Positions 24,781 to 32,071 of a stretch of DNA of 64,000 nt are shown one piece after another. Source of the stretch: JABMOV01 sp964654545 (GTDB taxonomy: Bacteria > Fidelibacterota > Marinisomatia > Marinisomatales > JABMOV01); contig CAZZIU010000004.1 in NCBI GenBank assembly GCA_964654545.1, forward strand, positions 77,685 through 141,684, in the 5' to 3' direction. Under the pieces are notes generated by a model that was not told the origin of the DNA, ran no database searches, and worked only from the letters and a program-made list of their open reading frames with translations. Made by a program: the position numbers and the translations under genes. Position 1 is the first letter of the stretch; each line of letters begins with the position of its first letter.

Positions 24781-24912
24781 ATGCGTCGAAAAAGACTATA
24801 TAATAGAGACGGATTTTGGATCGGATTGATTCTCTTCCTCTTGTGGAGGCGGAGGCGGAAGAAAAGGAAGCGGAATGGCTCCGATATACGATTACTCATG
24901 CCAGAAGTGTAA
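24781..24912 (+). CDS. Tiny basic membrane protein (43 aa)
   Basis: MRRKRLYNRDGF, then hydrophobic WIGLILFLLW, then a strongly basic RRRRKKRKR block. A short membrane helix between two basic flanks. Weak ribosome site; its end overlaps the start of the FmdB-like gene. Tentative. Confidence 0.3.
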   Translation: MRRKRLYNRDGFWIGLILFLLWRRRRKKRKRNGSDIRLLMPEV

Positions 24913-25078
24913 CCACGAGTTCGAGGCCGATCAAAAGATTACCGAAGATCCTTTGACCGAATGCCCCAATTGCGGAAGCGATCAGGCCAAGCGATTCATC
25001 TCAAGTTCGTCCACATTCATTCTCAAAGGCGGCGGATGGTATTCTGATGGATATGCATCTTCCAATAAAAAGGATTAA
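24875..25078 (+). CDS. FmdB-family zinc ribbon protein
   Basis: 67 residues matching the short FmdB-type regulatory protein pattern: PIYDYSCQKCNHEFE at the N-terminus, CPNCGS in the middle, and ILKGGGWYSDGY near the end. Four Cys form one zinc ribbon. These proteins are small putative regulators found in bacteria and many phages. Confidence 0.85.
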   Translation: MAPIYDYSCQKCNHEFEADQKITEDPLTECPNCGSDQAKRFISSSSTFILKGGGWYSDGYASSNKKD

Positions 25079-25081
25079 ATA

Positions 25082-25360
25082 GTGGAAGAGTTCGATCATA
25101 CTTTTTGGTCCGACCGGCCATGGGATTTTAAGAAACAATTCATCGATCAGGCTGGTCATATCGTTTACTCGATTTTAGTTTTACTTCCCGTTTTACTTAT
25201 ACAGAATCAGGTTATAGGTTGCGCTTGTAGCGCAGTAGGTTTAGGTATAATTCGCGAATGGGAACAATGGAAAAAGAAATACAGATTACATCTATTTGAT
25301 AGGGTGGTTGACATTGTATTTTTTGGGCTCGGTGGTGCTTTAATCGGTTATATAGTTTAA
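25082..25360 (+). CDS. Small membrane protein, paralogue-like to 16115
   Basis: 92 residues, GTG start three bases after the previous stop. Two hydrophobic stretches (about 25-60 and 75-92) with a charged loop REWEQWKKKYRLH. The order GHIVYSILVLLP, IIREW, FGLGGALIGY parallels the protein at 16115. Function unknown. Confidence 0.6.
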   Translation: MEEFDHTFWSDRPWDFKKQFIDQAGHIVYSILVLLPVLLIQNQVIGCACSAVGLGIIREWEQWKKKYRLHLFDRVVDIVFFGLGGALIGYIV

Positions 25361-25371
25361 GGGAGCATGAA

Positions 25372-25608
25372 ATGGCTGCAAAGAAAAAGACTACACGAAA
25401 GAAAACAACTCGCAAGAAAACTACTAGAAAAAAGGCAGCTGCCAAAAAAACTGTTGAGGCAGAAGTTCCGGAGCCGTCCAAAATTGATCTTTTGCGGATC
25501 GCGTTGGAACAGGCTAGGAATAATCCAAATCCAGATTTAGCTGAAATTGAAGCAATTGAAATGGCATTGAGAGCAGCTACAGAAATTCCAGATACATGGT
25601 TTGAGTAA
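25372..25608 (+). CDS. Small protein with histone-H1-like Lys/Arg tail
   Basis: 78 residues. The N-terminus is three repeats of KKTTR followed by KKAAAKK, like histone H1 or bacterial Hc1-type tails that coat DNA. The C-terminal part is acidic and helical (LAEIEAIEMALRAATE). Ribosome site GGGAGC upstream. Likely nucleic-acid binding. Confidence 0.6.
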   Translation: MAAKKKTTRKKTTRKKTTRKKAAAKKTVEAEVPEPSKIDLLRIALEQARNNPNPDLAEIEAIEMALRAATEIPDTWFE

Positions 25609-25610
25609 TT

Positions 25611-26045
25611 ATGATTTTGAAAGATTTCGTTTATAATAATGTGAAGATTACTAAGATTGTGGACGCAGATACCATCGATCTTAGTATTGATCTCGGTTTT
25701 CGTTTATGCACAAAACAAAGATTTCGATTGATGGGTATTAATGCTCCAGAAATCCGTGGAAGCGAAAGCGCATATGGTATTATCGCAAAGGCTAGAGTTA
25801 ATACCCTATTAGGTGCATATCCAATTTCGCGTATTAAGACATATAAAGCTGATAGTTTTGGGAGATGGTTAGCAGATGTTTGGCTGACGTATCCTGAATC
25901 TGAAGTTATGCTACAAGATCAATTGATATCTGAAGGTCTAGTTGCTCCTTGGGACGGAAAAGGTAGAACGCCTAAGCCTTGGTTAACTGAAGACTATCCA
26001 TTGCTCGTAGAAACTGACATTCACGTTTCACATCCTGGACATTAA
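25611..26045 (+). CDS. Staphylococcal-nuclease-like (SNase/thermonuclease) protein
   Basis: 144 residues with the SNase-fold hallmarks: KIVDADTIDLSIDLGF, RFRLMGINAPEIRG (the first catalytic Arg), SFGRWLADV (Gly-Arg of the second site) and LISEGLVAPWDGKGR. A calcium-dependent OB-fold nuclease is expected. Directly after the histone-like gene; might act in host DNA breakdown or recombination. No signal peptide, so cytoplasmic. Confidence 0.82.
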   Translation: MILKDFVYNNVKITKIVDADTIDLSIDLGFRLCTKQRFRLMGINAPEIRGSESAYGIIAKARVNTLLGAYPISRIKTYKADSFGRWLADVWLTYPESEVMLQDQLISEGLVAPWDGKGRTPKPWLTEDYPLLVETDIHVSHPGH

Positions 26046-26060
26046 TTAAAGACTATTATT

Positions 26061-26237
26061 ATGTTTTATACACTGTTTGAAAAAGATTGGCTTGATTCAT
26101 ATCGTTCTGAATTGAAAGAATTGCTGGGAGATCCTGAAGGGGATCTGGGAAATAGCGATCTTTGGATTTTGCTTTGTGTCTTAGATGATATTAAAGCTGG
26201 AAAAATATCCGATTTGTCGTATAGCTATACCGATTAA
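26061..26237 (+). CDS. Small acidic protein (58 aa), unknown
   Basis: MFYTLFEKDWLDSYRSELKE, acidic and helical. No recognised domain. Lies between the nuclease gene and the tRNAs. Confidence 0.4.
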   Translation: MFYTLFEKDWLDSYRSELKELLGDPEGDLGNSDLWILLCVLDDIKAGKISDLSYSYTD

Positions 26238-26249
26238 ATTAACAGTTAA

Positions 26250-26336
26250 GCCGGGTTGGCGGAATTGGTATACGCAGGAGACTTAAAATCTCCCGACCGT
26301 ATGGTCTTGCGGGTTCGAGTCCCGCACCCGGTACCA
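26250..26336 (+). tRNA. trnL: tRNA-Leu (anticodon UAA)
   Basis: 87 bases including encoded CCA. Acceptor GCCGGGT pairs with ACCCGGT (one G-U); long variable arm as in class II tRNAs; anticodon loop CTTAAAA gives UAA; T-loop TTCGAGT. Confidence 0.95.
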
Positions 26337-26343
26337 TTTAAAT

Positions 26344-26420
26344 GCACCTGTAGCTCAGTTGGATAGAGCGGCTGCCTTCTAAGCAGCGGGTCGCAGGTTC
26401 GAGTCCTGCCAGGTGCGCCA
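26344..26420 (+). tRNA. trnR: tRNA-Arg (anticodon UCU)
   Basis: 77 bases with encoded CCA. Acceptor GCACCTG pairs with CAGGTGC; anticodon loop CTTCTAA gives UCU, reading AGA/AGG; T-loop TTCGAGT. Its 3' end (26411-26421) is repeated after the methyltransferase gene. Confidence 0.95.
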
Positions 26421-26421
26421 T
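26411..26421 (+). repeat. 11-base direct repeat, left copy (tRNA-Arg 3' end)
   Basis: AGGTGCGCCAT at the end of tRNA-Arg; identical copy at 27168-27178. The repeats bracket the methyltransferase gene. Confidence 0.75.
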
Positions 26422-26434
26422 AGGAGTTGAAAAA

Positions 26435-27154
26435 ATGCCAAAGATTGAACTGATGCAAGGCGATTGTCTGAAGAAGATGAAGGATATTCCAAAAGATAGT
26501 ATCGATATGGTTTTATGTGATTTGCCTTATGGTGTAACAGCACCAAAATGGGATTCAATTTTGCCAATGTCCTTGTTGTGGACTGAATACAAAAGAATAA
26601 TGAATAAAGAGGGTGTTATGGTTTTTACGGCAACCCAACCCTTCACAACCATGCTTATTTCATCAAACTTATCCGATTTCAAATATTGTTGGTATTGGAT
26701 AAAGAATCAAGGAACAAATTTCTTTCACGCTAAACGGATGCCAATTCGCAAGGTAGAAGAAGTTGTAGTTTTTGGGGGGAAAAGATATTTTCCACAGATT
26801 ACAGATGGACATATTCCGACAAACTCAGCAAAAGGATGTAGCGATGGAAAGGCTTATCATGGAACAAACACAAGAAATTATGAAGGCGGTAAAACAACTC
26901 GTTACCCTGTTAATGTTTTAGAAATAAAATGTGTAGATAATTATTCTCGTGCTCATTCAAGCGAAAAGCCAGTGGAACTTATGGATTACCTTATTCGTAC
27001 TTATACAAATGAAGGCGATACGGTTCTTGATAATTGTATGGGTTCTGGGACAACAGGAGTAGCTTGTGTGAACCTTAATAGAAATTTCATAGGAATAGAA
27101 TTAGACCCAGAGTATTTCAAAATTGCAGAGAATAGAATAAATGAAAATCTATAA
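26435..27154 (+). CDS. Beta-class DNA methyltransferase (N6-adenine or N4-cytosine)
   Basis: 239 residues. Motif IV DLPYG near residue 29 precedes the SAM-binding motif I, DNCMGSGTTGVA near 199, the order of beta-class enzymes. SEKPVELMDYLIRTYT is the usual motif X region, and NRNFIGIELDPEYF follows motif I. No restriction enzyme is adjacent, so it is probably an orphan methylase protecting phage DNA. The gene sits between two copies of the tRNA-Arg 3' end, suggesting recent insertion. Confidence 0.88.
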   Translation: MPKIELMQGDCLKKMKDIPKDSIDMVLCDLPYGVTAPKWDSILPMSLLWTEYKRIMNKEGVMVFTATQPFTTMLISSNLSDFKYCWYWIKNQGTNFFHAKRMPIRKVEEVVVFGGKRYFPQITDGHIPTNSAKGCSDGKAYHGTNTRNYEGGKTTRYPVNVLEIKCVDNYSRAHSSEKPVELMDYLIRTYTNEGDTVLDNCMGSGTTGVACVNLNRNFIGIELDPEYFKIAENRINENL

Positions 27155-27167
27155 AATAACCGAAGCA

Positions 27168-27178
27168 AGGTGCGCCAT
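27168..27178 (+). repeat. 11-base direct repeat, right copy
   Basis: Second AGGTGCGCCAT, 14 bases after the methyltransferase stop, identical to the tRNA-Arg 3' end. No tRNA body precedes it. Confidence 0.7.
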
Positions 27179-27284
27179 TTTCATGTAGAGATAAACTGGT
27201 ATACTTCTTTTATTTCCTCGTATTATACATATCCTTATAGTCATTGAGGGCCCTAGGCCTTAATGTTACATTATTAACCAGGTC

Positions 27285-27326
27285 GTTGACGCGAACGAAG
27301 TGAGCGTCAACAATCGCGAAGCGATT
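27285..27326. other. Two adjacent RNA hairpins
   Basis: GTTGACGC (27285-27292) / GCGTCAAC (27304-27311), perfect 8-bp stem, then AATCGC (27312-27317) / GCGATT (27321-27326), 6-bp stem with GAA loop. They abut, ending 17 bases before ATG 27344, just ahead of its ribosome site. They could control translation or be a processing site. Confidence 0.6.
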
Positions 27327-27343
27327 TATATTAAGGTGATTTG

Positions 27344-28357
27344 ATGGAAAAGTCTATTCCTATTTCCGAACTACAAAAGCGATCTATCTTTGTTGCCTCA
27401 CCTATGTACGGTGGTCAGTGTCATGGAATGTATGCAAAATCTTGTGTAGATTTGTCCATGCTCGCTCAGCAGCATGGTATTAATTGTAAATTTTATTATT
27501 TATTCAACGAATCACTGATTACAAGAGCGCGCAACTATCTGGTTGATGAGTTTTTGCGATCGGGTATGACACATTTAATGTTCATTGATTCTGATATTAG
27601 CTTCAATCCTAATGATGTGTTGGCACTATTAGCACTATCAGAACCAGGCAATGATATGCCTATTATTGGTGCACCATATCCTAAAAAGTGTATTGCATGG
27701 GAACGAATTGCACATGCAGTAAAGACGGGATACGCAGATGAAGATCCTGCAAGGTTGGAAAGACTCGTAGGTGATTTTGTATTTAATCCAGCGCAAGGGG
27801 TGAATGAGATTAAACTAGGCGAGCCTGTAGAAGTATTGGAAACTGGTACAGGGTTTATGATGATTCAACGAGAAGCGTTGATCAAGTGGAAAGAAGCATA
27901 TCCAGAGTTTGAATATCGACCCGATCATAACCGTTCTGAGCATTTTGATGGTAGTCGAATGATTCATGCATATTTTGATACTGTTATTGATCCTGAGACT
28001 AAGCGTTATCTTTCAGAGGATTACATGTTTTGTCAATGGGCTCGAAAGATTGGCGTGAAGACTTGGTTGTGCCCTTGGATGGAAACAATTCACATTGGTA
28101 CCTACAACTTCTCAGGTACGTTGACTGCATTGGCTGAAGTTCCTGGGGCAACTCATGGTGGAATGATGGATCAAAAGGCTGCAAAAATTGGAGATGGTAG
28201 CAATCATGTAAGTGCTCCACCAGCAGTTCCTCCTGCACTTACGCCTTCACCCACACTTACCTCTCCTGCTGAAGCTAAAAACCGAGCAGAAAGACGACGA
28301 GAAGAAATGAAGAAGCGTAGAGAAGAGCGAAAGAAGAAGAAGGCTGCATCGTCTTGA
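27344..28357 (+). CDS. Glycosyltransferase-like protein (GT-A type)
   Basis: 337 residues from ATG 27344, with AAGGTG six bases upstream. The DSD in HLMFIDSDISFNP near residue 85 is the metal/nucleotide-sugar motif of GT-A folds; GTGFMMIQREAL and YLSEDYMFCQWAR continue the family pattern. The C-terminus is Pro-rich then strongly basic (RRREEMKKRREERKKKK). Similar proteins occur in marine phages. It may glycosylate DNA, virion or surface molecules; the target cannot be told. Confidence 0.72.
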   Translation: MEKSIPISELQKRSIFVASPMYGGQCHGMYAKSCVDLSMLAQQHGINCKFYYLFNESLITRARNYLVDEFLRSGMTHLMFIDSDISFNPNDVLALLALSEPGNDMPIIGAPYPKKCIAWERIAHAVKTGYADEDPARLERLVGDFVFNPAQGVNEIKLGEPVEVLETGTGFMMIQREALIKWKEAYPEFEYRPDHNRSEHFDGSRMIHAYFDTVIDPETKRYLSEDYMFCQWARKIGVKTWLCPWMETIHIGTYNFSGTLTALAEVPGATHGGMMDQKAAKIGDGSNHVSAPPAVPPALTPSPTLTSPAEAKNRAERRREEMKKRREERKKKKAASS

Positions 28358-28617
28358 AGTATAACGAAAAGGCTATTCTCAAAGAAATTGAGAATTACAT
28401 AGAGTCAACATACGGGCAACACTATGTTGGTAAGAATGAAGTCCAGATACAGGATCTACTTCATTCTATTGATATTGCTGTGCCATTTTGCCAAGCCAAT
28501 GCGATTAAGTACCTTTCTCGATATGGTAAGAAAAAAGGTCATAATAGACTTGACCTGGTTAAGGCGGTACATTATATTATACTACTGTTGCATTTCAGTG
28601 ATGAGGAGAAATCGTGA
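28354..28617 (+). CDS. DUF3310-family protein
   Basis: 87 residues starting at TTG 28354, which overlaps the previous stop; there is no in-frame ATG before the conserved part. The DUF3310 signature is clear: HYVGKNEVQIQDLL, FCQANAIKYLSRYGKK and DLVKAVHYIILLL. Short phage proteins of this kind are common; function unknown. First gene of the clamp/clamp-loader operon. Confidence 0.8.
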   Translation: MKYNEKAILKEIENYIESTYGQHYVGKNEVQIQDLLHSIDIAVPFCQANAIKYLSRYGKKKGHNRLDLVKAVHYIILLLHFSDEEKS

Positions 28618-29306
28618 AGATTAGTAATGACACATTGAATATTATGAGTAGCTTTACCAACTTGAATACACAGATTCAAGTAAAGCCTGGTTCTAACATT
28701 GTAACGGTATCCAGTACCAATTCAGTTTTGGCTAATGCAAAGGTCGAAGAGACTTTCGATACTGAGTTTTGCATTTATGACCTGAGCCAGTTTCTTGGTG
28801 CAGTTAGTATGTTCGATTCGCCAGAGTTTGAGTTTAGTGATAAGTCCGTTAAAGTGTCTAACGGTAATGGATCGTATTTCAATTATGTGTATGCAGATCC
28901 ACGAACCATTACAGTTCCGCCTAAGGATCGCTTGGAGCTTGATGGTGACAAGGTGACGTTTACCTTGACGAACGATAAGATGAAGTCCTTGCAAAAGGCA
29001 TCGGCTGTTCTTGGTTTGCCTAATCTTGTCATTCGGAATCATGATAGTGATGGGATTGAGATTTCTGTCGAAGATGTCAAGAACCCTACGAGCAATAAGT
29101 TCGCTGGTGGTACTATCGATTCTATGCGACCAGATAATGTCGAATTTCAGTTTGTGTTTAAGGTTGATAATATCAAGATTTTGAGTTTTGATTACAATGT
29201 CGAGATTTATCCAGATAAGAAGGTTGCACATTTCCAATCGACCAATGATGTGGTAGAGTATTGGATCGCTCTTGAGCATAACGATACGTTTTACAATCAA
29301 GGATAA
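28614..29306 (+). CDS. 45: Sliding clamp (T4 gp45-like)
   Basis: 230 residues, GTG start overlapping the upstream stop. The sequence follows T4-like gp45 clamps: MKISNDTLNIMSSFTNLNTQ, YDLSQFLGAVSMFDSPE, and a final HFQSTNDVVEYWIALEHN. Acts as a trimeric ring tethering gp43 to DNA and, in T4, as the activator of late promoters, which fits the TATAAATA boxes in the window. Followed directly by clamp-loader gene 44. Confidence 0.93.
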   Translation: MKISNDTLNIMSSFTNLNTQIQVKPGSNIVTVSSTNSVLANAKVEETFDTEFCIYDLSQFLGAVSMFDSPEFEFSDKSVKVSNGNGSYFNYVYADPRTITVPPKDRLELDGDKVTFTLTNDKMKSLQKASAVLGLPNLVIRNHDSDGIEISVEDVKNPTSNKFAGGTIDSMRPDNVEFQFVFKVDNIKILSFDYNVEIYPDKKVAHFQSTNDVVEYWIALEHNDTFYNQG

Positions 29307-29309
29307 TTG

Positions 29310-30254
29310 ATGAAAATTCGTGATGAGTTTCTATTCGTTGAGAAGTATCGACCAACGGCAATAGACGACTGTATTCTTCCGCAGAGCATTAAGGATACAT
29401 TTCAAGAATTTGTAGATCAGCAATCGATTCCTAATCTACTTTTGAGTGGTGGGCCGGGTGTCGGTAAGACGACTGTTGCGCGTGCTTTGTGTGACCAGAT
29501 CAATGCTGACTACATTATGATTAATGGTAGTGACGAGTCTGGGATCGACGTTCTACGAACCAAGATCAAAGATTTTGCATCTACTGTTAGCTTTAGTGGT
29601 GGTCGAAAGATTGTTATCATTGATGAGGCTGATTATCTAAATCCTCAATCGACGCAACCTGCAATGCGTGGGTTCATCGAACAGTTCTCTGGTAACTGTG
29701 GTTTCATCTTTACTTGTAATTTCAAGAATCGAATTATCGCACCTATTCATTCGCGATGTTCGGTAATTGATTTCAAGATTGTCAATGGCGACAAGCAAAA
29801 GATGGCAGCAATGTTTATGCGTCGTATCATTGAAATTCTAGATCATGAGAATATTACATACGATAAGAAGGTAGTGGCTGAGTTAATCACTCGATACTTT
29901 CCTGATTTTCGTCGTGTTCTTAATGAGCTTCAAAGGTACTCATCGAGCGGAACAATTGACACAGGAATTCTAACGCAGATTTCCGATGTCAATATGAAAG
30001 ATTTGATGGGTGCATTGAAAGAGAAGAATTTCAAAGAGATGCGTAAGTGGGTTGCATTGAATATCGATAATGATCCTCAAAAGATTTATCGAAAGATTTA
30101 TGATTCGATGTATGACTACTTGGCACCTTCTTCGATTCCTCAGACGGTAATTACATTGGCAGACTATCAGTACAAGTCTGCGTTTGTTGCAGACCAAGAA
30201 GTAAATTTGGTTGCATGTTTGACTGAGCTGATGGTTGAAGGGGAGTTTAATTAA
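29310..30254 (+). CDS. 44: Clamp loader large subunit (T4 gp44-like)
   Basis: 314 residues from ATG 29310 (a TTG just before it is less likely). AAA+ ATPase: VEKYRPTAIDDCILP, Walker A GGPGVGKTT near residue 47, Walker B IIDEADYL, sensor region FTCNFKNRI and the SRC motif (HSRCSVIDF). With gp62 it loads the clamp on primer-template junctions. In T4 gene 62 follows immediately; here three extra genes lie between them. Confidence 0.95.
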   Translation: MKIRDEFLFVEKYRPTAIDDCILPQSIKDTFQEFVDQQSIPNLLLSGGPGVGKTTVARALCDQINADYIMINGSDESGIDVLRTKIKDFASTVSFSGGRKIVIIDEADYLNPQSTQPAMRGFIEQFSGNCGFIFTCNFKNRIIAPIHSRCSVIDFKIVNGDKQKMAAMFMRRIIEILDHENITYDKKVVAELITRYFPDFRRVLNELQRYSSSGTIDTGILTQISDVNMKDLMGALKEKNFKEMRKWVALNIDNDPQKIYRKIYDSMYDYLAPSSIPQTVITLADYQYKSAFVADQEVNLVACLTELMVEGEFN

Positions 30255-30904
30255 TGATCGACTTGCTTTTCAATAATATGTTAATGGAGCATCAAATCAA
30301 GTCGGCCAATAATCTTCAGTTTCGATATGTCGTTGGGCTTAGAAATGATATGGATTATAAAATGTTAAGGGAGGAGATTGATCCGGCTGTATATATTATT
30401 GCTGTAACATCTTCTACAATTCCTATTAGTTGGGCAGATGTGGTCGAGCAAGCAAAGACTGGAAAGTTGATATTTCATAAGGTTGGTATATCGAATACAA
30501 ATTCGGATCCAATGGTTTATGATTTTAAGGCTGGCGTGAAGAGTCGGCCTATGAAAAAAACTTCTTTGTTTTCTCGTATGCAAAAATATGTTCATCCTAG
30601 TAACGAATCTGAGTATTTGCTGTTGCAGGAGCATATAGGTTTAGGTGATACTGCTATTGCAATAATAAATTGTGTTAAGGATTACACCGAAGAAACTCGC
30701 GGGCAAATTGTTCACAAATATGAGCAAGAGGTACTAGGAATGATTGTTGATAATTTTGGTTATCATCCAGCAGGAAGTAAAAGAGAAGGATCAGCTAATA
30801 GGTATATTCAAGAAAATTCACTTTCAAATATAAGAAGGCTCGAAATACGAAAAGAGAGGGAAAATGGTCTGGGAACACTGGAACATTTTTTTAATAAGGA
30901 TTAA
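30254..30904 (+). CDS. Unknown protein, possible GIY-YIG-like nuclease
   Basis: 216 residues, start overlapping the gene 44 stop (TAATG). Pattern YIIAVTSS, then KLIFHKVGIS, an Arg in LFSRMQKY, and a Glu in HKYEQEVLGM loosely follows the GIY-YIG order (strand, KxGxS strand, Arg helix, Glu helix). The basic C-terminus could bind DNA. Position between clamp-loader genes is where T4 relatives carry homing endonucleases. Tentative. Confidence 0.45.
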   Translation: MIDLLFNNMLMEHQIKSANNLQFRYVVGLRNDMDYKMLREEIDPAVYIIAVTSSTIPISWADVVEQAKTGKLIFHKVGISNTNSDPMVYDFKAGVKSRPMKKTSLFSRMQKYVHPSNESEYLLLQEHIGLGDTAIAIINCVKDYTEETRGQIVHKYEQEVLGMIVDNFGYHPAGSKREGSANRYIQENSLSNIRRLEIRKERENGLGTLEHFFNKD

Positions 30905-30912
30905 TAAGTAAA

Positions 30913-31059
30913 ATGAATTGGATAAATGGGTTTGTGGTTTTGGTAATTGTTGTGTTGTCTCTAACATGGACGACCTGTCAATGGATCGAGTGTAGAGATA
31001 ATGATTTGTCGGCTTTTTATTGTTTGCAGCATATTCAGGGAGGAGGACCGAGTGGATGA
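30913..31059 (+). CDS. Small membrane protein (48 aa)
   Basis: MNWINGFVVLVIVVLSLTW: one N-terminal membrane helix, then a short Cys-containing tail (CQWIECRDNDLSAFYC). Overlaps the GTG start of the next ORF by eight bases. Unknown. Confidence 0.45.
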   Translation: MNWINGFVVLVIVVLSLTWTTCQWIECRDNDLSAFYCLQHIQGGGPSG

Positions 31060-31204
31060 TGTAATACTGTTGATTGTTGGTTTGATGTTCTATAGTATTG
31101 TTGCGTATTATGGAACTACATTTAAAATCTATTGGGATGCAAGTTCGGGAGTTAAGAGAAGCATCAAAGGATATAAGAAGTATTGGAAAGGTATTAATGG
31201 CTAA
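31052..31204 (+). CDS. Small membrane protein (50 aa)
   Basis: GTG start at 31052 preceded by AGGGAGGAGG. One membrane helix (VILLIVGLMFYSIVAYYG), then a basic tail (GVKRSIKGYKKYWKG). Overlaps both neighbours, so it belongs to the operon between genes 44 and 62. Confidence 0.5.
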   Translation: MDDVILLIVGLMFYSIVAYYGTTFKIYWDASSGVKRSIKGYKKYWKGING

Positions 31205-31586
31205 TCTTGGTGATTTTCTAAAAACGATCAATTCAGAGAAAGTGAATTTGATCGATGAAGATCCGAATGCGGAGAAGGAGTATCTTCCTTTTATCGTGAA
31301 TCGAACTTTGTCATATCAGCCAGATTGTATTCCGTGGGTTCAAGAAATGAACCTACGGCCGTTTGCGGAAAACAAGATGCAGTTTGATTTTCTATTGAAC
31401 TCTATCCGAAAGAAGAAGCGATTCGCTAAGTGGGTGAAGCCAGAAAAAAATGCCGATCTAGAATTGGTTAAAAAGTTTTACGGATATAATAATAAAAAAG
31501 CAATGGAAGCATTGACAATTCTGTCCGAAGATCAGTTGAAGTCTATGCGTAAGTCCATGTCAACAGGAGGAATTAAAAAGAAGTGA
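31197..31586 (+). CDS. 62: Clamp loader small subunit (T4 gp62-like)
   Basis: 129 residues from ATG 31197, which overlaps the end of the upstream ORF; AAAGGT lies just upstream. The family's central block is recognisable: FIVNRTLSYQPDCIPWVQEM and FDFLLNSIRKKKRFAKWVK, corresponding to the MNL...KRxxKW segment of T4 gp62. Forms the clamp loader with gp44. Shorter than T4 gp62 (187 residues). Confidence 0.82.
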   Translation: MANLGDFLKTINSEKVNLIDEDPNAEKEYLPFIVNRTLSYQPDCIPWVQEMNLRPFAENKMQFDFLLNSIRKKKRFAKWVKPEKNADLELVKKFYGYNNKKAMEALTILSEDQLKSMRKSMSTGGIKKK

Positions 31587-31589
31587 TTT

Positions 31590-31597
31590 ATAAATAT
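31590..31597 (+). promoter_or_regulatory. T4-type late promoter (TATAAATA)
   Basis: Perfect octamer followed by TT, 32 bases before ATG 31630 of regA and just after the gene 62 stop. Confidence 0.65.
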
Positions 31598-31629
31598 TCA
31601 ATATGATAATTCATTTGAGGATACTTGTG

Positions 31630-32070
31630 ATGGATATAGAAATAGATGATGTGAGGAAAAAGCAGCGCGTTGTAGTTGAAATTTCTATTGGTGATTTAAT
31701 TGAAGTTGAATTAAATGATCCTGATGATTTTTTGAAAATTCGTGAAACGCTTACTCGCATAGGTGTTGCAAGTCGAAAAGATAAGACGCTATATCAATCG
31801 TGTCATATTCTTCATAAGAAATCGAAATATTATATAGTTCACTTCAAAGAGTTGTTTGCTCTTGATGGTAAGCCAACAAATATAGAAGAGAATGATATTG
31901 CTAGAAGAAACACTATAGCAAATTTATTGGCCGAGTGGGGTTTACTGTCTCTAGTAGATGTGAAAAAAAGTTCCGATCCTGTTGTTCCTGTGAGGCAATT
32001 TAAGATATTGAGTCACAAGAATAAGAATGAATGGAATTTGGTTGCTAAATATAATATAGGAAAAAGGTAA
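31630..32070 (+). CDS. regA: RegA translational repressor
   Basis: 146 residues from ATG 31630 (TGAGGAT upstream; a longer start at 31603 lies too close to the promoter). Conserved RegA blocks: DFLKIRETLTRIGVASRKDK, LYQSCHILHKKSKYYIVHFK and NEWNLVAKYNIG at the C-terminus. In T4, RegA binds early mRNAs near the start codon and blocks translation, including gene 44 and its own. Position after gene 62 and upstream of 43 matches T4. The N-terminus is about 20 residues longer than in T4. Confidence 0.93.
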   Translation: MDIEIDDVRKKQRVVVEISIGDLIEVELNDPDDFLKIRETLTRIGVASRKDKTLYQSCHILHKKSKYYIVHFKELFALDGKPTNIEENDIARRNTIANLLAEWGLLSLVDVKKSSDPVVPVRQFKILSHKNKNEWNLVAKYNIGKR

Positions 32071-32071
32071 T

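Noticed and set aside
27250..27263. GGGCCC / AGGCCT palindromes
   Set aside because: Short palindromes common by chance; no other support.
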